DNA from: Kineosporiaceae bacterium
Lineage (GTDB): Bacteria; Actinomycetota; Actinomycetes; Actinomycetales; Kineosporiaceae
Assembly: GCA_016713225.1 (NCBI GenBank)
Contig: JADJPO010000002.1
Coordinates: forward strand, 992,001-1,056,000
DNA: 64,000 nt
Direction of reading: 5' to 3'
The notes beneath the pieces were generated by a model that made no database searches, was not told where the DNA came from, and worked only from the letters and a program-made list of their open reading frames with translations. Position 1 is the first letter of the stretch. Each line of letters begins with the position of its first letter. Shown piece by piece: positions 56,200-64,000 of this stretch. The position numbers were made by a program, and so were the translations under genes.

Positions 56200-57438
56200 T
56201 CAGGACGGTGGCGTCCAGGTATCGAACGTCACCTGGCTGCACCTGCTGTCCGTGACGGTGCACTGCACGGTGCCACCGGATACGAGCCGATTGCGCACTG
56301 TGGTGGCGTCCTGCCAAGCCCATCGGTCTGCGAGCTGCTGCCCCTTCGGCACCAGCCGGTCACCACGTCGTCCGGTGGCCACCTCGATGGGGATCACCCC
56401 GTCGAGCAACCAGCCTCCGCCAGGGCCGATCGCGACGTCCTGTAGCTCGGCCGCCGTGCCACACAGCACCGGATCCGACGTGGTCAGGTCGGTCACGTCG
56501 AGGACGGCGAAGCAGGCCCGACCCGGGGCAGTCTGGGTGATCGCCGATGGGTGCGTGGTGGTGATCAGGACGGCCGTGCCGTCCTCGGCGATGATGCTCG
56601 GCCACTGTGCGGCCGTCCCCCCGATGGCCGGCAGGGGGACGAAGCGGCGTGGTCCCTCGGGGCGCCAGATCGTCACGCCCCTCGGTGACCGGTTCATCGA
56701 GATCGAGATCAACCCCGCCGGTCCCCACAGCTGGCCATCCGCCACCGGCACCTCGGTCGGCGGCTCGTGCAGTGTCACCGACCCGGTCACCAGCTCGAGG
56801 ACGCCGTATCGCACCTGGTCGGGCCGAGCGGTGCGCGGGATGAGGGTGAAGTAGGCCGATCCGCCGTCGGCGGAGACGGCATTGAGCGCCACAACTTCCG
56901 CATGCTGGGGTGCGAACGCCGTCTGCAACGGGCCGGCACTGGAGAGCAGCAGCAGGAGGGTGCGCTCGTCCGGCGTTCCCGGGCGGATGAAACCGACCAT
57001 CAGCAGGCCGTGCGGGGTGACATGCATGCTCGACACCGTTTCCAGGCCCTCGGGTGCCTCGACGGAGCGACCGCGCAGGGTCAGTTGCGGCGGTGATCCG
57101 CTCAGGACCCACATTCCCGGATCGTCGCTGAGCCGGGGCAGGGTCGCGAGCCAGCCGGTGACCGGACTCGGGCTGGTGGCGGGAGCCGGCAGCATCGGCT
57201 CGGGCGTCGTCCGGGTGGTCCCCGGCCCCGATGCGAAGACGGCCACGGCGACAGCCGTTGCCAGGGCGGTGGCGGTCAGGGCCGATGCGGCGCCGATGAT
57301 CCGCCGCCGCAGGCGGCGACGGCGTGCGTTCCCGAGGATCTGCCGGGCCGCTCGGTCGGGGTCGACGCGATCCAGCCCGGGCATCCGTTCAGCGGTTTCT
57401 GCCAGTGAAGCGGGCAGCCGGTCCTCGAAGCTGATCAT
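56200..57438 (-). CDS. Membrane-anchored protein of an ECF sigma operon, possible anti-sigma factor
   Basis: This 412-residue protein has a cytoplasmic N-terminus of about 48 residues with a basic RRRRLRRRI cluster. One membrane helix follows (about 49-70), then a large extracellular region of repeated beta-strand segments (ISISMNRSPRGVTIW and similar), which could be a propeller. It begins at ATG 57438 with GGGAGG upstream and overlaps the sigma factor stop by four bases. This position suggests that it controls the sigma factor, as in many ECF pairs. No classical zinc anti-sigma motif is visible, so the role is inferred. Confidence 0.72.
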   Translation of the reverse strand: MISFEDRLPASLAETAERMPGLDRVDPDRAARQILGNARRRRLRRRIIGAASALTATALATAVAVAVFASGPGTTRTTPEPMLPAPATSPSPVTGWLATLPRLSDDPGMWVLSGSPPQLTLRGRSVEAPEGLETVSSMHVTPHGLLMVGFIRPGTPDERTLLLLLSSAGPLQTAFAPQHAEVVALNAVSADGGSAYFTLIPRTARPDQVRYGVLELVTGSVTLHEPPTEVPVADGQLWGPAGLISISMNRSPRGVTIWRPEGPRRFVPLPAIGGTAAQWPSIIAEDGTAVLITTTHPSAITQTAPGRACFAVLDVTDLTTSDPVLCGTAAELQDVAIGPGGGWLLDGVIPIEVATGRRGDRLVPKGQQLADRWAWQDATTVRNRLVSGGTVQCTVTDSRCSQVTFDTWTPPS

Positions 57439-58061
57439 CGGGTGCCTCCCGTCCTGGCGGTGGGGCCGGCATCGGGCTCGGTCACGAGTTCGCGCAGTCG
57501 GGCGACGCCGCGAGAGGTGTGAGCCCGCACGGTGCCGACGCTGCAGCCCATGACTTGCGCTGTGGCGGTTTCGGTCAGGTCCTCGAAGTACCGGAGGACG
57601 ACGGCGGCGCGTTGACGCGGGGGCAGCCGGCGCAGCGCCTGGATGAGTTCGTCCCGAACCTCGACCGTTGCTGACGGGTCGGTGGCGCCGAGCGTCGCAG
57701 GGGGCTCGGGCAAGGTGGCGCTGGGCCGCTCGGCACGCCATGCCCGTCGCCACCATGACGTGGCCTGACGTGTCAGCGCGGTACGCGCATAGGCGCTCAA
57801 GGCGCCCCGGTCGCGTACCTCGTCGAGTCGGTCCCACCGCAGGTAGAGGCGCGCCAACACCGTCTGCACCAGGTCTTCGGCCAACCCGGCATCACTGGTC
57901 AGCAGATACCCCATGCGCACCAGCCGCGGGTAGCTCGCGCGGACGAAGGCGGTGAACTCCTCATCGGCGCGCTGCCGCGGATCTCCGGCGCGTGGCAGGG
58001 GATCCGCGACCTCCGGCGACGTGTGGTCGACCATGCCCTGAGGACGCGGCAGGTGGTCCAT
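57435..58061 (-). CDS. ECF RNA polymerase sigma factor, SigE-like family
   Basis: This 208-residue sigma factor has region 2 with FVRASYPRLVRMGYLLTSDAGLAEDLVQTVLARLYLRWDRL, shortened here to the core LAEDLVQTVLARLY, and region 4 with LPPRQRAAVVLRYFEDLTE, then CSVGTVRAHTSRGVARLR. These match the actinobacterial group often called SigE-type (TIGR02983). It directs RNA polymerase to a small regulon. The start is ATG 58061, with ATG 58034 as an alternative. It overlaps the next gene by four bases. The promoter recognised cannot be deduced. Confidence 0.88.
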   Translation of the reverse strand: MDHLPRPQGMVDHTSPEVADPLPRAGDPRQRADEEFTAFVRASYPRLVRMGYLLTSDAGLAEDLVQTVLARLYLRWDRLDEVRDRGALSAYARTALTRQATSWWRRAWRAERPSATLPEPPATLGATDPSATVEVRDELIQALRRLPPRQRAAVVLRYFEDLTETATAQVMGCSVGTVRAHTSRGVARLRELVTEPDAGPTARTGGTR

Positions 58062-58352
58062 ATCGATGAGTCTGGAGGAGGACGCCTCGACTGACGCTCA
58101 TTCGAGGGCACTGACCCTGCGGCAGGTCAGTGTCCCCCCGGCACACCGACAGCACAGTGACCTCAGCCGAGCACCGTGGCCGGGCCGATGAACGATCTTC
58201 CCTGGGATTGCCCTGATTCTCCCCTGACCAGCGCAGCGCTCGGTGGGGGAACCGCGTAGATTGACGACGCGTCACCACTGCACCATGTGCACCCTGCCTA
58301 CCGGCCACCTCGGGGACGACGTGTGGCCCGGACATTCCCGAGGAGAGGCCCG

Positions 58353-59570
58353 ATGACCGAGCCGACGCCCCTTGCCCCGCCCGCCGAGGCCACGCTCACG
58401 CTCACCGCGCCCGAGCCGCCCAAGGCCGTCGCGACGACCCAGGCGCCGAAGATCGCCCCGCAGGTCGAGGCGGCCGCGGTGCCCGGTCTGGACGCCAAGG
58501 TGGAGGCCTACCTCGACGCCTTGCTGAAGGAGGCGCCCAACTCGCCGAACTTCACCGCCAAGGCCAACGACGTGCGCACCATGGGCGACGCCGACATCCG
58601 CCGCGCGGCAGAGACGTCGAACACCCTGCTCAAGTCGCCGGTCAAGGCGCTGCAGGAGGGCGGTCTGAGCGAGGGGTCGAAGATCGGCAAGACGCTGATC
58701 GAGCTGCGCCGCACCGTCGAGGATCTCGACCCGGCCGGGGCCAAGGGCAGTCGCAAGCTGTTCGGCATCCTGCCCATGGGCGACAAGATCGAGGACTACT
58801 TCCGTAAGTACCAGAGCGCGCAGAGCCACCTCGATGCGATCTTGAACGCGCTGTACTCCGGCCAGGACGAGCTGCGCAAGGACAACGCCGCCCTGAACGC
58901 CGAGAAGAAGAACCTGTGGGACACCATGGGCCGGCTCAACCAGTACGTCTACATCGCCGAGCGGCTCGACGCCCGGCTGGCCGCCGGCATCAGCGAGCTG
59001 CAGGTCAGCGACCCCGAACAGGCCAAGGCGCTGCAGCAGGACGTGCTCTTCTACGTCCGCCAGAAGCACCAGGACCTGCTCACCCAGCTCGCGGTCTCGA
59101 TCCAGAACTACCTGGCGATCGACATTGTGATCAAGAACAACATCGAGCTGATCAAGGGCGTTGACCGGGCCTCGACCACCACCGTCTCGGCGCTGCGCAC
59201 CGCGGTCATCGTGGCCCAGGCCCTCGGTAACCAGAAGCTGGTGCTCGACCAGATCACGGCGCTGAACAGCACCACCTCCGACATGATCCAGCGCACCAGC
59301 GAGATGCTGCGCGACAACTCGGTGCAGATCCAGGAACAGGCCGCCTCGGCCACCATCGGCCTGCCCCAGCTGCAGGCGGCGTTCCAGAACATCTACGCCA
59401 CCATGGACGCCATCGACACGTTCAAGGTGCAGGCGCTGGACACCATGGCGACCACGATCGGCACGCTCGAGACCGAGGTCACCAAGTCGCGCGACTACCT
59501 CGAGCGGGTCAAGAAGCGGGACGAGCGGATCGCCGCCGGATCGCTCGACATCGGGGACGCGCGACGCTGA
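58353..59570 (+). CDS. TelA/KlaA family protein (toxic anion resistance)
   Basis: This 405-residue, largely helical, soluble protein belongs to the TelA family. Its core includes GILPMGDKIEDYFRKYQSAQSHLDAIL (about residues 135-160), then LWDTMGRLNQYVYIAERLDARL, and TQLAVSIQNYLAIDIVIKNNIELIKGV (about 250). The family was named for tellurite resistance but appears more broadly in cell-envelope stress. The start is ATG 58353 with GAGGAGAGG upstream. It heads an operon with an AAA+ ATPase and GlnX/GlnH-like proteins. A TAGATT at 58257-58262 may be its -10. The 291-base region before it contains no gene. Confidence 0.87.
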   Translation: MTEPTPLAPPAEATLTLTAPEPPKAVATTQAPKIAPQVEAAAVPGLDAKVEAYLDALLKEAPNSPNFTAKANDVRTMGDADIRRAAETSNTLLKSPVKALQEGGLSEGSKIGKTLIELRRTVEDLDPAGAKGSRKLFGILPMGDKIEDYFRKYQSAQSHLDAILNALYSGQDELRKDNAALNAEKKNLWDTMGRLNQYVYIAERLDARLAAGISELQVSDPEQAKALQQDVLFYVRQKHQDLLTQLAVSIQNYLAIDIVIKNNIELIKGVDRASTTTVSALRTAVIVAQALGNQKLVLDQITALNSTTSDMIQRTSEMLRDNSVQIQEQAASATIGLPQLQAAFQNIYATMDAIDTFKVQALDTMATTIGTLETEVTKSRDYLERVKKRDERIAAGSLDIGDARR

Positions 59571-59615
59571 CCTGTCGGCACACGAGGACATGACGGACGA
59601 AGGGACGGCACTGGG

Positions 59616-60176
59616 GTGTCTGTGAAGGACTGGTGGGGAGGGCTGTTCGGCCGTCCCCGCGAGGCCGCGCGCGCCGCCGAGGGAGCGGCGCCGATCGACA
59701 TCCCGCGGGTGCCCACGGGCGATGAGTTGTTGACCCAGCTGACAGCGCTCGAGGCCGACATCGCCGAGAAGGCCCGCACCGAGCGGATCTCCGGAGTGGT
59801 GGCGGTGCGGGTGCACGACATCTGCAGCACCGCGCGCGACATCATTCCCCGGCTGAACCAGCTCGGTGGTGGCACCCGGGACGCGCACTCGGTGATGTCG
59901 ACGGTGACCAGTTACCTGCCCGAGGCGCTGGGCACCTACCTACGCCTGCCCCGCACCTACGCCGACACCCGGCCCGTCGCCGGGGGCAAGACCTCGCTGA
60001 TGGTGCTGGTCGACCAGCTCGACCTGTTGTCGCTGACCATGGACAAGATCCTGGACGCCGCGACGCGCCGCGACGTGCAGGCCCTGGTGGCGCACGGGCA
60101 GTTCCTGGCGGACAAGTTCGGTCACTCCGCGGACGGCGGCACGCTCGATCTCGGCCTGGCCGGAGGGTCGTCGTGA
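59616..60176 (+). CDS. Conserved protein of unknown function in the TelA-AAA operon
   Basis: The 186-residue product is mostly helical and has no signal peptide. It starts MSVKDWWGGLFGRPREAARA, then has repeating helices (TGDELLTQLTALEADI, RVHDICSTARDIIPRLNQLGGG, VDQLDLLSLTMDKILDAATRRD). In Firmicutes the gene beside telA is often xpaC, and this protein may play the same role although I cannot show homology. GTG 59616 is the start. It overlaps the AAA+ gene by four bases, implying a matched amount of the two products. Confidence 0.7.
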   Translation: MSVKDWWGGLFGRPREAARAAEGAAPIDIPRVPTGDELLTQLTALEADIAEKARTERISGVVAVRVHDICSTARDIIPRLNQLGGGTRDAHSVMSTVTSYLPEALGTYLRLPRTYADTRPVAGGKTSLMVLVDQLDLLSLTMDKILDAATRRDVQALVAHGQFLADKFGHSADGGTLDLGLAGGSS

Positions 60177-61765
60177 GCGCAGCGGGCGCGGACCTGGCGA
60201 AGGCCCTGGCCTCCCTGGTCGGGGTCGGCGTGGGCGCCGGGCTGAACGCGGACGACGTGCGCGCCGAGGGTGCCTCGCTCGCCGCCACCCTGGCCGAGTC
60301 GGCAATCGGTGCGCCGGCCGCCTGGGCCGCTGCGCTCGGGGACGGCGCGGACACCACGGCCTTCTTCGATGCCGCCAGTCGGGCTCGCCGCTATCGCACG
60401 TCCCCGACCGCGGGCCTGCTCGCCCTGATCGCCGCCGATTCGGCGCAGGCGAAGGCCTACGCCGAGGCCCTGGTCGAGCTGACCACGGCGGCGTGCACCC
60501 TGGGCGAGTCCAACCTGCAGGTGGTGCTCAACGCATCGACGTCCGCGGCCGCCCAGTTGCGGGCGGTCACCCCGGGCGCCTCATCGCCCGGTCCGGCGGC
60601 GCCGCCGGCCGCGACGCCGGGGGAGGGCACCAGGTTGCCGGTCGACCCCCGCCTGCTGGACCAACTGCGGATCACCCACGGCATCACGCTGCCACCCGGC
60701 GTCCAGGGCACGCAGACCCCCGGCACCTCGCCGGACGGAACAGTGCCAGAGGGACCAGTGCCGGAGGGGACAGTGCCGGGCACGGCAGGCGGAGCCCCCG
60801 CGGCCACCCAGCCCGCGCCGTCCGACCCCGCGGCGCCCGAGGCCGCCCCCGAGCCGCCGCCGAAGACCCTCGAGGAACTGCTCGCCGAACTCGACGACCT
60901 CACCGGCCTGGCCGCGGTCAAGACCGAGATCCACCGGCAGACCGCGGTACTGCGGGTCGAGAAGCTGCGTGCTGAGGCCGGCATGGCCAAGGCCACCATC
61001 ACCCGGCACCTGGTGTTCGTGGGCAACCCGGGCACCGGCAAGACCACGGTGGCGCGGCTGGTGTCCGGCATCTACCGAGCTCTCGGCCTCCTGAGCAAGG
61101 GCCAGTTGATCGAGGTCGATCGATCCGAGCTGGTGGCCGGCTACCTCGGCCAGACCGCGATCAAGACCGCCGAGATCGTCGCCAAGGCCATCGGCGGGGT
61201 GCTGTTCATCGACGAGGCCTACAGCCTGGCCGGTGACCAGTACGGCCAGGAGGCCATCGACACCCTGGTCAAGGAGATGGAGGACCACCGCGACGACCTG
61301 GTCGTCGTGGTCGCCGGGTATCCGGGACCGATGGCCGACTTCATCGACACCAACCCGGGGCTGGCGAGCCGGTTCCGCACCATCTTGACCTTCGCCGACT
61401 ACACCGACGACGAGTTGGTCGACATCTTCGGACAGATGGCCGTCAAGGCCGACTACACCGCCGGCCCGGCCGTGCTCGCTGCCTTCCGGGCGATGCTGGC
61501 CGGCGTGGTGCACGACGAGTCCTTCGGCAACGGCCGCTACGCGCGCAACGTGCTCGAGGCCGCCATCGGACGGCACGCCTGGCGGCTACGGGACGTTGAG
61601 CAGCCGACCATCGAGCAACTGCGCGAGCTGGCTCCGCACGACCTGGTCGACCCGCCGGCCGACGTGCCCGCGGGGGAGCCGGGGGAACCCGTGGTGAGCG
61701 CGCCGGTCGACACCGGCGATCCCGTCGGCCAGGATGCCAACGCTGCAGGAGGTGAGCGTCCGTGA
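60173..61765 (+). CDS. CbxX/CfqX-type AAA+ ATPase
   Basis: The 530-residue ATPase has a helical N-terminal region (about residues 1-130), a Pro/Gly-rich linker with PEGPVPEGTVPG repeats (about 180-235), and a CbxX/CfqX AAA+ domain. It carries Walker A GNPGTGKTTVARL (about 283), Walker B VLFIDEAYSL (about 343), sensor motifs and the arginine-finger region LASRFRTILTF. The family includes SpoVK, Rubisco activase CbbX and the EccA component of type VII secretion. It acts as a remodelling ATPase. It overlaps both neighbours by four bases. The partner remodelled is unknown; TelA or the membrane protein are the obvious candidates. Confidence 0.88.
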   Translation: MSAAGADLAKALASLVGVGVGAGLNADDVRAEGASLAATLAESAIGAPAAWAAALGDGADTTAFFDAASRARRYRTSPTAGLLALIAADSAQAKAYAEALVELTTAACTLGESNLQVVLNASTSAAAQLRAVTPGASSPGPAAPPAATPGEGTRLPVDPRLLDQLRITHGITLPPGVQGTQTPGTSPDGTVPEGPVPEGTVPGTAGGAPAATQPAPSDPAAPEAAPEPPPKTLEELLAELDDLTGLAAVKTEIHRQTAVLRVEKLRAEAGMAKATITRHLVFVGNPGTGKTTVARLVSGIYRALGLLSKGQLIEVDRSELVAGYLGQTAIKTAEIVAKAIGGVLFIDEAYSLAGDQYGQEAIDTLVKEMEDHRDDLVVVVAGYPGPMADFIDTNPGLASRFRTILTFADYTDDELVDIFGQMAVKADYTAGPAVLAAFRAMLAGVVHDESFGNGRYARNVLEAAIGRHAWRLRDVEQPTIEQLRELAPHDLVDPPADVPAGEPGEPVVSAPVDTGDPVGQDANAAGGERP

Positions 61766-63072
61766 GTACCGCCCCACCGATCGGCGTCCCGGTCGGGTTG
61801 CCCGCCCCGGTGCCGGGCACGGCCGTCGACCCGACCGCGCCCGCCCGCCCGGCGCCGTCCGGACGCCGCGAGGCAGCCGCCCGGGCGCTGTCCGGAACCC
61901 CCGGGCGGATGCGGATCGCGGCAGCGCTCGCCGTCCTGGGTGCGTTGATCTTCGGATTGCTGGGCGGCTCGGCCTTCCAGGCGTGGGGCAGCGCCCTGGA
62001 CGACGCCCGCACCAACGCCGCCCAGTTGGTGCGGATCCAGACCATTCAGAACGACCTGGTCAAGGCCGACGCCACCGCAGCCACCAACTACCTGACCGGT
62101 GGCAGCAAGACCGTGCCGAACCAGGCGCTGTACGACCAGGCCATCACCGAGGCCTCACGCCGCCTCGCGCAACCCTCGCCCTCGGCGGACACGGCCGCGC
62201 TCGAGCAGGTGGTCGAAGGGCTGACCCGCTACACCGCCCTGGTGGCGCAGGCGCAGGTGAACAACCGATTCGGCCTGCAGGTGGGGGCGGCCTATCAGCG
62301 CCAGGCGGGCGAGGTGCTGCGCAGCCAGATCGTGCCGGCACTGGAGCAGGTCTCGGCGGCCGACCAGCGCCGGGTGTCGGCGGCCTACGACGCGGCGAAC
62401 GGCGCCACGGTGCGCCTGATCGCCTCGGCCGTGGTGGCGCTGGTCCTGCTGCTCGGGACGCAGCTGTGGTTGGCTCGGCGCACCCACCGAGTGATCAACC
62501 TGCCGCTGGCCGTGGCCACCCTGGCCGTGCTGGCGGCCACGCTCGGTGGATGGGCGGCGCTGAACAATGCCGCCGGAGTCGCCCGGACCGTGGCGTCGGG
62601 CAGCTATGCCAGCGCGGTGAGTATGGCGTCGGCCCGCACCGCGGCCTTCGACGCCAAGGCTCAGGAGGCCTTCGGGCTGATCGCCCGGGGCAACGCCAAG
62701 GCCGCCGAGGACATCGCCGTCAAGCGCATCGCCACGGCGGAGGCGAACCTGAAGGCCGGCAAGGCTGCCGATGAGTCGACCCTGAACTTCACCGCCTGGG
62801 TGAAGGCCCACGGTGCGGTGCGTGCTGCGGACGACAAGGGTTCCTGGGTGGCGGCGCGTGACCTGGCGCTCACCACCTCCACCGAGGTGTTCAACGCGTT
62901 CGACCAGGCCTCCAAATCGGAGTTGGACGGCCACGCCGCCACCGTCGAGGGCGAGCTGGGCAGCGCGCGAACCTCCTTGATCATCATGGGTTGGCTCGTG
63001 TTGGCCTGCGGGTTGGTCGCGGCCGGGGCGGCCTATACCGGGTTCTCGCAGCGGTTGGGGGAGTACCGATGA
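61762..63072 (+). CDS. glnX: GlnX-like four-helix membrane sensor
   Basis: This 436-residue protein has four membrane helices (about residues 50-72, 213-234, 243-263 and 405-430). Two large helical extracytoplasmic regions result (about 73-212 and 264-404), each resembling a sensory four-helix bundle. This topology and length agree with GlnX (mycobacterial homologue about 439 residues), which couples the periplasmic binding protein GlnH to the kinase PknG. The next gene encodes a GlnH-like lipoprotein, the usual partner. The start overlaps the AAA+ gene stop by four bases. I infer that pknG lies just beyond the window. Confidence 0.8.
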   Translation: MSTAPPIGVPVGLPAPVPGTAVDPTAPARPAPSGRREAAARALSGTPGRMRIAAALAVLGALIFGLLGGSAFQAWGSALDDARTNAAQLVRIQTIQNDLVKADATAATNYLTGGSKTVPNQALYDQAITEASRRLAQPSPSADTAALEQVVEGLTRYTALVAQAQVNNRFGLQVGAAYQRQAGEVLRSQIVPALEQVSAADQRRVSAAYDAANGATVRLIASAVVALVLLLGTQLWLARRTHRVINLPLAVATLAVLAATLGGWAALNNAAGVARTVASGSYASAVSMASARTAAFDAKAQEAFGLIARGNAKAAEDIAVKRIATAEANLKAGKAADESTLNFTAWVKAHGAVRAADDKGSWVAARDLALTTSTEVFNAFDQASKSELDGHAATVEGELGSARTSLIIMGWLVLACGLVAAGAAYTGFSQRLGEYR

Positions 63073-64000
63073 GCCGGTCTCTGCTCGCGCGCAGCGCAGG
63101 GCTGGTGGCGGCCGGGCTGGCCCTGGCCGGGCTGGCCGGGTGTGTCACGGCACCCCCCACGCCGGCTGCGGCGCCGTCCTCGGCTGCCGCCTCACCGGCG
63201 GCGCCGGCCGCGCCCGTGGTGTGCGCCAATGCCACGCAGTCCTACACCCCGGCCGCCTCCAGCGCCTACGCCAACGTGATCAAGGCGCGGGGCTACCTGG
63301 TGGTCGGGGTCTCGGCCGACACCCGTCAGCTCGGCGCCGTCGACCCGAACAATCCCGACGTCTTCGCGGGCTTCGACATCGAGATGGCCAAGCTGGTGGC
63401 CGCCAAGCTCGGCGTGAACGTGCGGTTCAAGGTGATCACCACGGCCGACCGGATCAATCAGTTGAAGAAGGAGGTTGCCGACGGCGGGGTCGACCTGGTT
63501 GCGCGGGCCTTCACCATGAACTGCGCCCGGTGGAGGGACGTCTCGTTCTCGGCGGTGTACTTCCTGGCGCATCAGGGGTTGATGGTGCCCGCGCGCTCGA
63601 CGCTGACCTCGTTGGCCGCGCTGCCGGGCAAGACCGTCTGTGCCCCCGTGGGTTCCACCAGCCTGGACAACATCAAGGCCAAGGTGCCGTCCGTGAAGAC
63701 CCGGGGCGTGGCCAACCACACCGACTGCCTGGTGCTACTGCAACAGGGCAAGGTCGATGCGATCACCGGGGACGACGCCATCCTCGCCGGGTTCAAGGCC
63801 CAGGACCCGACCACGATCGTGGTCGACGGCATCGAGCTCAGCAACGAGCCCTACGGTCTCGGCGTGAACGCCAAGTACAAGGACTTCGCCGCCTACGTCA
63901 ACCAGGTGCTCGCCGAGGCCCGCACCAGCGGGGCGTGGCAGAAGGCGTACGACGCCTATCTGAAGAGTTCGCTGGGAGCCGGCGTCCAACCCGAGCCGAG
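63069..64000 (+). CDS. glnH: GlnH-like amino-acid-binding lipoprotein (3' truncated)
   Basis: The 310 codons present encode a solute-binding protein of the polar amino acid (SBP_bac_3) family. The signal peptide ends in the lipobox LAGLAGC with Cys25, and an Ala/Pro linker follows. The binding domain includes YLVVGVSADTRQLGAVDP, then FDIEMAKLVAAKLGV and DLVARAFTMNCARWRDVSFS, shortened here to DLVARAFTMNCARW. Glutamate/glutamine binding is likely by homology with GlnH. The frame remains open at the window end. It overlaps glnX (ATGA). No permease or ATP-binding gene accompanies it, as expected for a sensing rather than transport function. Confidence 0.87.
   Translation, partial: MSRSLLARSAGLVAAGLALAGLAGCVTAPPTPAAAPSSAAASPAAPAAPVVCANATQSYTPAASSAYANVIKARGYLVVGVSADTRQLGAVDPNNPDVFAGFDIEMAKLVAAKLGVNVRFKVITTADRINQLKKEVADGGVDLVARAFTMNCARWRDVSFSAVYFLAHQGLMVPARSTLTSLAALPGKTVCAPVGSTSLDNIKAKVPSVKTRGVANHTDCLVLLQQGKVDAITGDDAILAGFKAQDPTTIVVDGIELSNEPYGLGVNAKYKDFAAYVNQVLAEARTSGAWQKAYDAYLKSSLGAGVQPEP

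Noticed and set aside
1..64000. tRNA, rRNA, CRISPR array, transposase or integrase genes
   Set aside because: None was seen on either strand. The tandem repeats found are short coding or intergenic units without spacers.

Overview
The window is a chromosomal stretch of a very GC-rich actinobacterium. Codon third positions are almost all G or C, start codons are often GTG, and many genes have a -10 hexamer only 6 or 7 bases before the start codon, as in leaderless actinobacterial mRNAs. Gene neighbourhoods also fit: guaB3/glpD, sucC-sucD near DUF6350-purN-purH-DUF3017, and a GlnX/GlnH pair. A chemoreceptor with a PilZ domain suggests a motile organism; I cannot name the genus. I saw no tRNA, rRNA, insertion sequence, prophage or CRISPR array.

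Layout. 1-9.7 kb: 3' end of guaB3, glpD, a zinc-ribbon protein, succinate-semialdehyde dehydrogenase gabD2, a DUF1707 protein, a Cache-MCP-PilZ receptor, and a SURF1-DUF3817-guaA run. 9.7-16 kb: an intergenic repeat, a Pit phosphate transporter with its PhoU-like partner, a repeat-bearing hypothetical gene, a GAF-PP2C-ATPase signalling protein and two divergent NUDIX genes. 16-25 kb: a solitary DNA adenine methyltransferase-like gene, an envelope-stress module (PspC/LiaF-like protein facing a PspC-histidine kinase and a LuxR-type regulator), a CPBP protease and a PIG-L deacetylase. 25-31 kb: an acetoin-catabolism cluster on the minus strand, acoX-acoA-acoB-acoC followed by an AcoR-like regulator. 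31-39 kb: two aminotransferases, an LCM-type methyltransferase, a SatD-like gene pair, and two convergent cation antiporters, one with a highly structured leader.

39-58 kb: lipoprotein, PcrA helicase, secreted GH18 protein, a divergent MarR/methyltransferase pair with two clear operators, a lipase-like hydrolase, a B12-binding mutase subunit, sucCD, a divergent DJ-1/GlxA-type pair, DUF6350-purN-purH-DUF3017, and an ECF sigma factor with a membrane partner. 58-64 kb: a tightly coupled operon of TelA-family protein, unknown protein, CbxX-type AAA+ ATPase, GlnX-like membrane sensor and GlnH-like lipoprotein, running off the window end. This is the best candidate for an incompletely described system. 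It looks like the amino-acid-sensing GlnH-GlnX branch of PknG signalling joined to a TelA/AAA+ module.

Other recurring features are a pair of related intergenic inverted-repeat elements at 3' ends of convergent genes, in-frame 12-bp tandem repeats near several start codons, and GATC-centred palindromes in three intergenic regions.
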